DNA of 64,000 nt, taken from assembly GCA_037576195.1 (NCBI GenBank), contig CM075103.1, positions 38,019,250-38,083,249 of the forward strand. Reading direction: 5' to 3'. The number at the start of each line of letters is the position of its first letter. Position 1 is the first letter of the stretch. The notes beneath the pieces were generated by a model, which saw only the letters and a program-made list of their open reading frames with translations, was not told where the DNA came from and did not search any database. Of the stretch, positions 24,719-36,058 are shown piece by piece. Made by a program: the position numbers and the translations under genes. This stretch comes from Phytoseiulus persimilis. Its lineage: Eukaryota; Arthropoda; Arachnida; Mesostigmata; Phytoseiidae.

Positions 24719-26984
24719 AGGATATATTGCTTATTGCACGAAGTTTCTGTGTTCAGCATGCGAATGCGGTACTTCACTAGGACGCGCTATCTCCGCAAGA
24801 GAAATGAACTAGTATCCAAGTTGAGCGGCTACTGCTGAGCACCGTCACGGTCGCAGCACACAGCAATCGGTAAAACGGAAGGACTCACGGTTATCATCAA
24901 AAAATACAAGTCAAAGAAGTTGTGGGGTCGACTCTGGGAGATGACGAAGCTCTGGCGGCCTACGAAGGAATGTTGCGAGCAATCAGAGGTGTTATCGGTG
25001 AATCGACACCATCGGAGTTCATGGAATCGGCCAGGACAGGTTGCACTCGCATCGTTCGCACAAGTTGTCTCCGGAGCGCATATCTCTCAGCACGTACCGA
25101 GGCCCCAATCCACATCAATTACTTCCAGTCGCGCCACTCCTTCCGCGGTTAATTCTTCGATTGGAATCCAACGGGGTAGTATTCCCGTCGGAGGAGTTCC
25201 GAAGGCACTCCGGGGCTCGACGAGGACTCTGCCGAGAGAGACGAGCTTCGTTGAGGTAGCACACGGAGGAAAATTGAGAAATCCTGCGTTGATGGGGGGC
25301 CTTGTTGGGTGTATCGTTTCGTCGTGTACATGGAAGCGATATTTTCCGAACTTGCGTCCGGTTGAAAGATACCGGATCCCCAAGCAGTTCGAAGAGGTCA
25401 GAGACTGAATCTCGGCAGTTGAGAATGGGTAAAAGTCTTTCCTCACGAAGACTGTGGTACGTCCCGGGAGGAGCTCTGTGATTCGGTTCTCACAAATACA
25501 TCTGAATTATTGAGAGGTAGATGAATTGAAACGCTGTTTCTCCATCAACCAAGAGTTCCTATGCTGCACTAGATTAGTGTGGACGCTGGGATTGGTGCGT
25601 TCGCCATTCTGGAAACAGCGAAGTCTCAGAGAGATCGAAGTTCACAACGATCGACTCACAAACCTACTGGATAGCCGGGTTGGGATTCGCTCGAGTGTCG
25701 TTGCATCGGAATCCTACCAAAGGGCAGACACATGCTAATGGAAATTGAATAAGTTCGGGTGCTGCATGCGTCCTCCTTCCGACTCAGAAACTCAACGGCG
25801 ACTTTCTCCCGACAGAGCAACCGGTCTCGACGAGTTCTGCAGCAATGCACGCGGAGACGGGAGTTTCGAAAAACCATGTCGCTTGCGCGGTAGCAGATGA
25901 ATCCTGCTCATCTCTCCAAGAAAAACGATCTCTCGAACACGCCCCAATCGTGTCTCCCTCCCGGGGTCAGGGTATTTTCAGGGACGACCAGCAGTCTATC
26001 CGGGGACAATCACGCCGCGCGTTCTCTGTCACCGCCGAGGATTCCTCGCAGCGCACAGACCTCCCTGCTCGAAAAAACTCATAGCTTTTGTATTTGGTAA
26101 CGAACGAAAGCGTAAACGGGATTCTCTCCCGGAGGAACAAAGATTTCCACGAATTTCTGAGGAGAGGCAGCTCTTAGGGGTTCTGATGATGACCACTTAT
26201 ATGCTAACTCAAGCACTGCGCGCAAATTCGTCACTCATGTCGTCAATAAATCAGCGACTGATTCAAGATAGCAGTCAAGTATATTCTCATCATTTTTCCC
26301 GGGAATCCGATGAGGAGAGGTATACCACACCAAATGAGGCAGGCTCCTTCCTCATCATCGGAGATCTCCAGCTGAGATTCGCCGCTCAATTTGGTTCCCG
26401 TTTCAATTCGTCTTTGCTCAGTGCACAGCTTTTGAGTGAGCCGGGGGCATGAGCTCGATGTGAGCGGACCAGACTCCACAAAGCATATGACGTTCGCTTT
26501 TTCGCAAGACAGGACTCTCTGATCTGGGGAAAACGACTAAGCACTCCGAATAGGGAAACTTTCTCGAAGTTAGAGGATTCATCCTGTAGAAGAGACAGTC
26601 TGAGAACGCGTGCAATATGTCGCCACGTCGTGCGCTGCTCCAGGTATGGAAAATTAGCTGAAATTCGAGCGAAGTCCGAATCTAATACCTCCTCTTGATC
26701 GACTCCCTGTGATAGCCGGCTAGGTTCCATCTCGCTTCTTGTTATCGATTCCTCAGCGATCGATCGAACTTCAACAGCTGTCTGGGATTGTTGGGATCGA
26801 TTGTCTTGATCGGACACGTCAAAACTGAGAACGATCTCATGAGCAAAGCCTCCCGTGTCTCGTTCCTGACTCTTGCAGAACTGGAAGTGCAGCGGCGGTT
26901 GCATGGGACTACAGCGTGGTCAAGATAGGTCGCGATTTTTCTCTGACATTTTTCTTTTGGCAGTTGTTCAGAGCGCGGTGGGCG
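24719..26984. other. No recognised gene
   Basis: Several 120-170-codon frames overlap on both strands (for example 24920-25408 plus, 25087-25446 minus, 26386-26904 minus), but none has a recognisable domain or convincing splice boundaries. Nothing else identified. Confidence 0.4.
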
Positions 26985-27080
26985 GGCTTCGGATTTTTCT
27001 GGTCAAATGTAGCTCATTCATCCGACTACCTCCTCCCGCTCCACGTTTCATTTTGATCCCAAGTTTTCGAGAATAGGCGA
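26985..27080 (-). repeat. Dispersed repeat, copy A (inverted)
   Basis: Read on the minus strand, this matches 27845-27955 in two blocks: CGCCNATTCTCGNAAACTTG followed by GGATCAAA and GAAACG, then, after a divergent stretch, GTAGTCG, ATGANTG and GCTACATT. Identity within the blocks is high and the order is kept. No coding capacity was assigned. The two copies are about 800 bp apart in opposite orientation. Confidence 0.6.
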
Positions 27081-27844
27081 TTTTTTTCTCTAAAATCTAG
27101 AGGGCTCGCCCAACAGGCGACGCAGCTGAGCTCCTTGGGTGTGATGTGGGGGATTGTCCATCTGACAAAGAGTGCTCGGTTTTACAAGCATCGCGCAGCC
27201 ATCTTGGAAGAACCAACGAGCCGAAACATGAAGATATCGCCACGAGAGATGTCGCCGTGGCAGGTGCAGCGAAACTCCTGAAAATTGACCGAATAGAGCC
27301 CTGTGACTGATTCCCTGAAACTGGGTTTCGGTCTGAAATTGCGCATCTTTCGCCCATCCACCGAGACGTTTTACGGTCGGTTTTCGATTCCATAGAAACT
27401 CGACTCTCGACCCTGTAGTCGGTTTCCGGCGAAAACGCCAGAAACCAACGATTTCCTTGGTGACTTCCTCATGTTCTGGCTCGTGCATTCCTCCCAAATG
27501 AGAGCGGGATGCTGCCAAGAACGGGCACATTTTGCCAGATGGATACAACCCCAGATCCTACCGAGTGTGCTCAGTAGCGCCGCCTGTGAGAGCTTGGCGA
27601 GCACTCTGAACTTGAGTGGGGAAAGCCGGGGTCAAGTTCAGTAGCTGAACTAGCGATTCCGGAGGCTGACGATCCACATCGGTCTCATAGAGGCAAGCCG
27701 TTGACGATGAGTGGTAGAGCGAGTCATCTGGACTGCTCGACAGAGCCACAAAAACAAGTCGGAGTGGTTCAAGTTTCGTTGCGGTGGGCTTCCGGCACAA
27801 CAAGCGAACCCCAGCCGTTGTGACGTGAGCCCACGTCAGAGAAC
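27081..27844. other. Spacer between inverted repeat copies
   Basis: Contains overlapping open frames on the minus strand (27090-27548 and 27558-28139), with no family recognised. The second frame runs through repeat copy B and so is probably repeat-derived. It could be the interior of a small mobile element bounded by the inverted copies, but no terminal duplication was found. Confidence 0.35.
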
Positions 27845-27955
27845 CGCCGATTCTCGTAAACTTGGGATCAAACGAAACGAAGAACGATATGAGCAACCGG
27901 TTCGCTTCAAAATGTAGTCGAATGAGTGGGCTACATTCAGCGGAAAAGATTCCGC
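27845..27955 (+). repeat. Dispersed repeat, copy B
   Basis: Plus-strand partner of 26985-27080. Just downstream, GTGATGTAACCGGTCGGGTT (27981-28000) recurs as GTGATGTAACTGGTCGGGTT at 28435-28454, suggesting a further partial copy. This is consistent with a small dispersed repeat family of unknown class. Confidence 0.6.
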
Positions 27956-29104
27956 CAACTCTGAGAAAAAAATAGAGGTGATGTAACCGGTCGGGTTTAG
28001 AGCACAAAATGAGAATTGCCCAGAAAATTCCCACCCTAATTTGACAAGCTGTACACTGATCGCTCTTCACAGAAAGCTCACTCCCTAGTTCCGAGAATTC
28101 GGGTTGGGACACCTCATTGATGAAGATGAACTCGCGCATCTAACTTCCGAACATGCGATTCGTTCCCCTGCAGCAGAATCCTCGATCCGATCCCAGCACT
28201 CATTGTTCGATTCTCTCACGGTGTCTTGGAGCGATTTGGCCGAGTTTCCGATATTTAGAGCCAGGGGCTCGATGGAGTTTCTTTCGCTCAACTCTGGGCA
28301 CACCGTACGTTCTCCAACCGCTGATCTCCGATGTCCGAGAGAGTCAATAATTCGACTTCGAGAGTCATCTGCAGAATATCGTTTTCATCGCGTTCGCTCG
28401 GGTTCCAACTCCTCGGGAGGGAATCTCGAGAGGAGTGATGTAACTGGTCGGGTTTAAAGTCCATCGCTAAAATGATTCCACAATTTAAAATTTCTGTTAA
28501 CGTGCCACTCCAAGAAAAGTGCGCGACTCTCAACCTTCTAGTCGGGTATTGGAACGATTTGTGGGGGTGATGCTCGGACGTGCTCGGGTCCCAGATTCAG
28601 TGAAAGCTGCAAGTGAAGCTCAATCTGGCTCTGGAAGTAAATAAATCGAATGAGTGGAGGCGAGGCCATGCTCCGATGTTTGTGGAACCTGATTGGGGTC
28701 AACACTGCATCGAAGGGGGCATTGCGTTGGGATTTGGTCCGGAAAGACGAAACTTCACGTCCGATTCTGATGAGACACAGGGTTCCTGCAAGCGCACGTC
28801 TGTTTCCAAGACTCCACTTGCGAACCAGCTATCTGCTCGTAAATTGCTTCCCACCCTCGCCGATTACAAATTCCGTGAGAGATTAGGAGGTTCCTTATTT
28901 GACTTCTCCTCTCAGCCTTGTTTCGAGACGCAGGGTATAGAACTTTGCAGTTTTATGATTAAATGAACGAACGGCTCAATAGGATCGCCCAAGAACATTA
29001 CACCGTTGGTTCCCAAGGGAGCGATTCTCAGACATCCCATGCCCCGATACGAGTTTGGATACTCCTCGGTCTCCCATCAAGGGGCGGGGGCACGGATTCT
29101 CCCG
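27956..29104. other. No recognised gene
   Basis: Contains the recurring GATGTAACYGGTCGGGTT motif described for the neighbouring repeat. No coding feature could be supported. Confidence 0.4.
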
Positions 29105-29190
29105 AGAAGGAGAATTCAGGGAGGGGGAATTCGAACCGCGTCTTCTTTCTACTCGCCCCCCGGCCTCAGTAGTTTGACCAGGACTGCCCG
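29105..29190 (-). repeat. Possible tRNA-derived SINE fragment (pol III A/B boxes)
   Basis: On the minus strand TGGTCAAACTA (29170-29180) matches the A-box consensus at 10 of 11 positions, and GGTTCGAATTC (29127-29137) matches the B-box consensus at 10 of 11. Their spacing of about 43 bases is typical of a tRNA. No acceptor or T-stem pairing holds up, so this is not a functional tRNA. A degenerate tRNA-derived SINE promoter is the best reading, but chance cannot be excluded. Confidence 0.22.
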
Positions 29191-31154
29191 CGGATAGACT
29201 GTGGGTTCGGTGAGCAAGAGCGCTCCAGGTCTTATATTTCCGCATATGACTACATCTTCCGCAGATATTGCTTCGGCAAGCAAGTTTCCATGGCAAGCCA
29301 AGTCGTCGCGAAGCTGACAGGATTCCCTTACTCTCGCGGGTCGCGTTTCGCACGAAGTGTTAAAAGCAGAGTTCCACTCCTCAGCCAAGCTGCTCATCAA
29401 ACACAGGGCGTTGGGGCTCCTCCGATAGCGATTCTCCTATTTCTCCTCGAAGTCCGTTTTCATTCTTATTTTCAGCTCATCGGACTCACGCCAATGGTGT
29501 AACCAATGACCGTGTGAGCCTGACAGCCGGAGAGGGGGGAGGGAATGGAAAAACAAACTTGGCCGCGGAGCCATTCAACGTGAATCCTTCCGAACTATCG
29601 GCCCGTTGGGAAATTCAGTAAATAACATAGCCGACACCACGACGGATAAAAGCGAGCTTGACGAGTCAGTGTGTGACAGCTGGTCGACACATAGACGACG
29701 GCTTTTGCGCCAAAAGTCTACAAGCTGCTTACTAGAATGGCGTATCGATGCGGCCCAAGCGCGGAAACAAAATGGACCTCGAACCCAAAGCCAGCGATGG
29801 CCATCAACCATATCGAGTTCTTTGGAGTCCACCATGGTGAAGCCCTACAATAAAATCTGATGACGGAGCTGAAGCAAGACGACGGACGTTAATTAAAAAT
29901 TTTCGCCTAATTGGATCACTGAGAGAAAATGGAGAGCCACGACTACGTCTTTGGCAACGAGACCACTTCGCATGGCGGTTCAGAAAAAATCTCCGACAGA
30001 GCGGTGATGGAACCGAGAGGAGATCCGGTGGCTAGGAGAGGAGATGAAAAAACCTGCTTTTTCTGAACTCGTATTCAAACTTTCAGATTTCAAATCTTCC
30101 TCAACTGCCAGGCACTCCCTCTCTTCAGACTTTATTAAAGAAAGCTGTCCGCTGTTGTGATCGCTCCAATGCCTCGCGTTTGTACTGTGCCCATCGGAAA
30201 CGAGCCCGTTGTATACTCCACCTTTCTCTTCGTTAATTTTCTCAACTGATCACGAAATTCTCATAAATCTCGGAGAGAGGCCCAACTGCAGGAGAGTCCG
30301 AACCGACCGATCAGCCAGCCAGCCGGGAACTACCCCGATCGGCGGAGCATACTTCTTGCGTCCCTCGAAGCTATCAAGCATATCGGTGCAGCTGCGCACG
30401 TCCACTAGGGCGCTCCGGACACGTCACACCAGCCTGTCAGACCGGGCTGACGAACTCCTGACTTTGTCTTGTAAATCTCGAAGGGCTCGCTATAAATGAG
30501 TGACGAATACTCCATAGTTGCTATCTGCGGTTGTATCCGTTGGTGTTGCGTCACGTCTCCCTGTCAGCTGCTCCAAATGATGAGGGACGTTTCCACCCGA
30601 TGTTGAAAATGATCTCGGGATAGAATCGAACGAGGCTTCCTGTTCGCCGTTGATCGGTCGTCGAGAAACTCTCGGGTGAAAGGCATGCAGCACCCGAATC
30701 CAGACCACAGAGGAGGGGGTCATTGCTTTTCATTTTCGAGATGAAGTTCCCAGAAGTTTTGACACGCTGGGCAGCTCTTGGGGGCGGATTCTCAGCGTCA
30801 GCGAGAGCTATACTGACGGCATGGATCGTATCCTTCACCCACGAGGCGTCGTAATAGACAAAGCGGGACATCCTGCCTGTGTACGCACGCTTCTTCTGTC
30901 CACGTTTTATTGGGCGTCGAAGCTCCGGTTCGGCAGAAGTTGCAGCTCGGGTTGTCATCCCAAGATAAGGTTCTCTGAACTACCTTCGACGACTCCGGGC
31001 TTCGATTCCTCAACGACGCAGGTTGTTTCTAGTATTCCAGTTTACCTTCAGCCTCCTACCAAGTCCAGGACCTGATTCGGAAAGAGTGATGATACTCTCT
31101 TTCAAACTAGAACGGAGATCAGGCTGTGGAGGAATTCCCGTGAGAGCTGTGACA
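29191..31154. other. No recognised gene
   Basis: No domain or element recognised. ATAAAA-containing A-rich stretches occur near 29849, but no coding exon could be paired with them. Confidence 0.4.
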
Positions 31155-31174
31155 GGGGGGGGGGGGGGGGGGGG
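31155..31174. repeat. G20 homopolymer
   Basis: Twenty consecutive G residues on the plus strand. Such a run can fold as a G-quadruplex and is prone to length error in sequencing. Confidence 0.95.
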
Positions 31175-34100
31175 TTGCAGAGTGCGACGCGCCAATCCCG
31201 TCCAGATGGCGTTCTTTTCAGCCTAAGGCGACGCGAGAAGATTCCATGTAGAGCTTGTTCCGTAGCCGCCTCGTGTCACCTCTATGAGCCCGCTTCTCCG
31301 TTACCTTCGGAGGAACATTCATTTCGCGAAGGATTCTGCCAAACTCGGTCGGTCAAATGAGGAAGAGCTTTGAAGGTGCTTGAGGGACTCATTTCGATTA
31401 AGGAAGGTTCATTGAGCGGCGGTTCCCGTCTTCCACACTGTGGCCAAGAGGACAGGAGTAGTCACTTCAGGAGAGCCTGAAATCTCCCGCTGGTTCGGCG
31501 GGAGATCAAAATTCAATTCCAGGGGAAGCTTGCTTCGTTGCGGTGCAACCTTTCCATGCAAACTTCGTTGGAGGTCGAAGCTTCATTTTGGCGGCTGACT
31601 CACTAGGTGCTCGTGTTTTGGCGGAGTGTTGGAGCATCTGGAATTTTCATCCGTTGCTCGCGAAGTTCTCATATTGAGTGTAGGTCGTGTAGCGTGATGC
31701 GCCTGAGGAGCGAGCGGCAGAGTTCCGAAGTGAAAGACGAATCCTGTTCCGGTTGGATTTGACACTCTGAGTCAAGACTTTGAGCAAGCAGTTTGAGTTT
31801 CGTTTCGGTGAGACGACAGTGGTCCTACAGGGAGATCGAAATCCTTCCATGGGCTGGCCTCAGAAGGTTACGGAGTCCATGCGGTCCGGCCGGGAACATG
31901 CTTTGCGCTGTCCATCCATATGTGCACGTCGCCTTAACGTGTGTGTTTCGTCTATAAATTCATCGTCGATCCAGATTTCCAGTCGGTCACGGCCGTTCAA
32001 ATGCCGAAATCGGACAGGCTGATCAGATGCATCACGAGAGTAGAAACTGTCGGAGAGCGCAAAGAATCGACTATAGCCCATCGCGAGAGTTGTCAGACCG
32101 AGCTTTCATTCCGAGAATCGGAGCGCAGACTTCTGTTCACTCTCAAGGGAAGCTCGATAGGAGCGGAGCTTCGTCTGTTCTGAAGCGACGTTCATGAGAG
32201 AATCGGTATACGCTCCGACCGTCACAGGCATCCTCGCGTCGGAGCCGATCAGCCGTTATGGTTCTACAATCACCGGTGATCACTCCGAATATTCATTCCT
32301 GATTGTTTTCAAGGAGCGGTGCCTTGTGGGAACAGCTCTCTTGGATCCAGACATCCAACACCAGGGGGAACCAGCACACTGACAACCGAGGTATTCCCAT
32401 CCGGATTCCGGCATGTTGCTCATAGAAGCAAGTTGGAATTCTTTCTCGCTGAGAACGAAACCAGTCAAGCAACGAAAAGCGAAGCAAGATGTCCTGACTA
32501 TGTCAAACGTGAGCCACAATGCCTATACGAGGAGGTCGCGGATTTTCGGTTCTCCAATGGGCTCCATTGGGGAGATGACGATGTCTCGTATGAGATTTCT
32601 CAGGGTTGAGCTGAATACCTGGCGCGCTATTCTGGAAAATTTCGAAAAAAGAGTCAAGGGTGTGATTCACTCGCCGCGACGAAGCTTTCCTTGAGAATCA
32701 GAAAACCTCAGCTCCCGCGCTCTCGCTAGATTAAACGAGCTTTCCCGTTCCAAGAGACCTGCATTACATGAAGAAAGTCCGGAACCGGAATTTCTTAGGT
32801 TGAGCAAACTAAGGAGTTCGCACATCAAATCGGGGCTTTCCGTAGTCTCACTGACCCACAAGTTTTCTCTTGAGCCTGCAGTGACTCCGTTGGAATGAGA
32901 GATTGAGCCAACTGCGTGCAACTCCCGTCATAGAGCGGTATCTGAGAATGACGCACCTAATGAAACTCGTCTGGCCCAAAGCGACGTTCAAGTGAGACCG
33001 GTTAGCCAATCGAGACAGCAGAAACAGCCTAGTACTGCTCAATATGAACCTGGCCCCGGTGTTGGAATCCCAACCACGGAGTTACAACCTCTCAGGAGCC
33101 CCCGCTCATCGTCAGCATATGAGGACCTTGCTAGAACGTCTCGCTTAGACGTACCCTAGTGTCTTCTGGACTACTTGGGCCTCAATAAATGAAAGCTCTC
33201 AGAGCTCCACGTCCAACACCTCATCAAGGAAGGAATGCACAATGGCTGTAATGTTGTTCCCCGACATGAGGGGCGTGGAAAGCGTTGAATCATCGCGCCC
33301 CCTTAAAGCCCGAAACAACCTTCCTGAGTAGGTTGTTTTGTACAGTGTTGAATGGGTCAAGGATTTCACCACTCTATCTGAATCGATACCCTGTGCTGCT
33401 CGATAACATTGGTGCTGAGGACCGAGAGTGAAAAAATCCGCATCTCCAAGCGAATAATCGTGCTCAAAAACCAATCCGTTCGGGTACAGGTACAGGAGAG
33501 TACACAATTCCATTTTTGTCCTAACCCACAAGACAGAAATGGCGAGAGCGGAGAGGGTCCACAACAACCTTCCTCGACTGCTTGGAAGCATGTGCCAACG
33601 TCACTGGGGAAAAACTCCATAACATCCCTGGCAAACGCAAGCCGCCCAAGGGCGTCATAGAGCTGCCGCAACCACTGAATAAGAACAGCAGATTCGCCCG
33701 AGAGGTATTCAATCATAGATTCACCAGGATGCTCTGAGAGGGGCAAGCATCCTCACGCCCACCCCTTTTGTGTACAGCGGGACTCGAAGTGGACCTGCAA
33801 GAGGCGGGCCCGAGGTGGAGATCAAAACCTTAAAAAACATATTCGAGGCAAAAGTCAAGGAATACGAAGCGTTGTTGGGTTTGTCATTATGGCCGACAAT
33901 CTGGTTCAGATGGCGCACAACGGGGAGCCTAAGGTGGAACTGATGCAGACAGCCACGAATGCGGGCAAATTCATTCTGACTCTCCAGACCGTTAGAGTTG
34001 GGAACTCAACAACCAAGAAGTCCCCGTGAGGCTGCACTCGGTCAACTCACTTGGATCATGTACCAGACTGGACGAATCCGATATCCACAATTGGCCGGTG

Positions 34101-35930
34101 ATGACCGTCGATGAATGTTCAGCATTGAATGTTAAGAGAAGGCCTCCCGACGTGTTTCATAGGAAACCAAACTCACTATTCATCAAGGGAGAATTCCTCT
34201 CCGATACGATCACTCTCTATGAAAAATCCGGAAAAGTGAATTTGGCAACTGTCCGTTTGTGTGCCGAGCTAGGTTCTTGAAGGAGTTGAAAACAGCTGAG
34301 ACGACCTGAATGGGACGTGTTTGTCAGGAAGCGGATTGAAGGCGCGATTCCACGAATCAGAAGGGTGGCGCCGGGGAATGCAACATCAGAAAAACTGCAT
34401 CCCGGCCAGGCTTCGGCTCTGCAATGACTGTTGTGGAATCAGGAGCCACGGAGTAGCGTGGACAAAGCCACAGAAACTCGAAGATGAGTGGGTCCGTTTT
34501 CCGCCGCGCATGTATGACGGTTCCGTGTTTCTCCGCGAACAAATGGTGTATCACTGGGAGCGAATGGGTGGTTTCGTATGGATGAGGGAAAACCGAAGAG
34601 AAGCTGCCTCCGACGGAGGCCAGCGCACTGTCATAAAGGTGATGGTCTGTATCATCCTTGGGGATTAGTCCAGTGTGCCCGCTGTGTGAACCTCTGGCAC
34701 TGGAGCGGACTTGTCACCGACTCTCATTCATTGCCACCGCCCTGTTTGATATGGAACTGCTGGACAGAACGAGCAACGCAACAAACATTTGTCTGTTGGT
34801 GTAGATGCACAATCTCACAGAAAAGCAGTTTTCCACTATGACTTCCCCCGTTTCGATTCGCTCAATCCCTGATGGCCAGCCTTTCTTGTATCCAATAATG
34901 CTGTCCCTTCCTATCATATTGAATTCCATTGATTTAGGGCTAGGCGCAGCGCTATTTTCGTCAGATGGTGCCAAGCTCCGTCCCGCTGCACGGTGGTTGT
35001 TCCAACAAAGGACGATCAGTGATTTGCTGATTCAGATACGCTCACCTCTCCCGTGTTGTTCCCATGCGAGTTCGCAGAATGACTGCATCCTCTTGGGGAC
35101 ATGTATTCGACTTTTCCGCAGCGCTCATTGCTCTCGTAGGGACGTTGTTTTCATCTGTGCACGGAGGCTCCGGAAGCGGAGCAGAGAATCTGGTGTCTCT
35201 CTCAGCGATAGACCTCCAAATCGTTCAAAAGCAGATACAACCAAGGAAGAGCGACGGACTCCCCAGTGCGATCTCCCAGATTTTTTTCTCCCTCAGGTTT
35301 GAGATGGGGCTGAAGAGTGAGGAGCCTGCTTGGGTCGTGTCTGAAATTCGTTTCAAAGAGTTTCTGGCGTCCGGGAACCTGTCTTGACTCAAGATGCCTC
35401 ACCTCGCACAGATTATGCTGTCGAATCTCATTAGTTGCTCGTTGAAGCTTCCGCGCAACGCGCGCGATAGCACCGCGGGAGGCCGAGGTATCGAAGTATT
35501 CGGAAATGACCCGATTATCCAGGAAATAGCCAGAGATACCCCGGATCCACGGAGTGCTGTAGCGAAGTGCTCAAGAGAGAGAGAGTCAAGTACATTCCGT
35601 CATCTTCAACAGTTGCTGGTATATGTCGACCAGAAATGCTGCTCCCGGGCACGAGCGCAGATAGTAGCTCTGCAGAAAACGAGAACGAAAATTCCTCGTA
35701 GTTTCCGGGGTAAACACCATGCGCTCGGTTCCGTCAGCCACCTTCTGAAGCCCAGAAGAAGCGCTGTCGATTGCACCGAGCGGTTCGGAGATCGTGCGGA
35801 AGCGCGAAGGTCTCGGCTCTTTCCATAACCCGGGAATCTACATTGCTGAATACTCCCAACTCCTCGGTTTCGACAGGGTCTTTCGTCTATGGACGAATCG
35901 AATGGGAACCTTCGTTTGCGCGGTCGGGTG
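31175..35930. other. No recognised gene; protein-like fragments near 33.2-34.7 kb
   Basis: Between 33200 and 34700 several frames on both strands give protein-like translations with G/C-ending codons (for example plus 33880-34023 and minus 33199-33591), broken into short pieces. I could not assign a family, and the pieces may be a decayed gene or mobile element. The rest of the stretch shows nothing I can name. Confidence 0.3.
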
Positions 35931-36058
35931 CCAGTCACCCGGATTCCAGTCACCCGACTTCGAATCACCCATTTCGCTGGTCACATCTGAGGCTTGAGAT
36001 TTGTGGAAATGCTCTACTAAGTAAAACTAAAGTAAACTCTAAAGTAAAACTACTCTAA
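35931..36058. repeat. Two short tandem motifs
   Basis: 35931-35975 holds three 15-bp units of the type CCAGTCACCCGGATT, the third diverged. 36015-36058 holds repeated AGTAAAACT/AAAGTAAACT motifs. Both are short simple-sequence tracts without evident function. Confidence 0.55.

Noticed and set aside
27558-28139. 193-codon minus-strand ORF as a gene
   Set aside because: It runs straight through a dispersed repeat copy and is likely repeat-derived.
33199-34700. Remnant of a known mobile element
   Set aside because: Short protein-like fragments are present, but no diagnostic motif of any family could be recognised, so no name is given.
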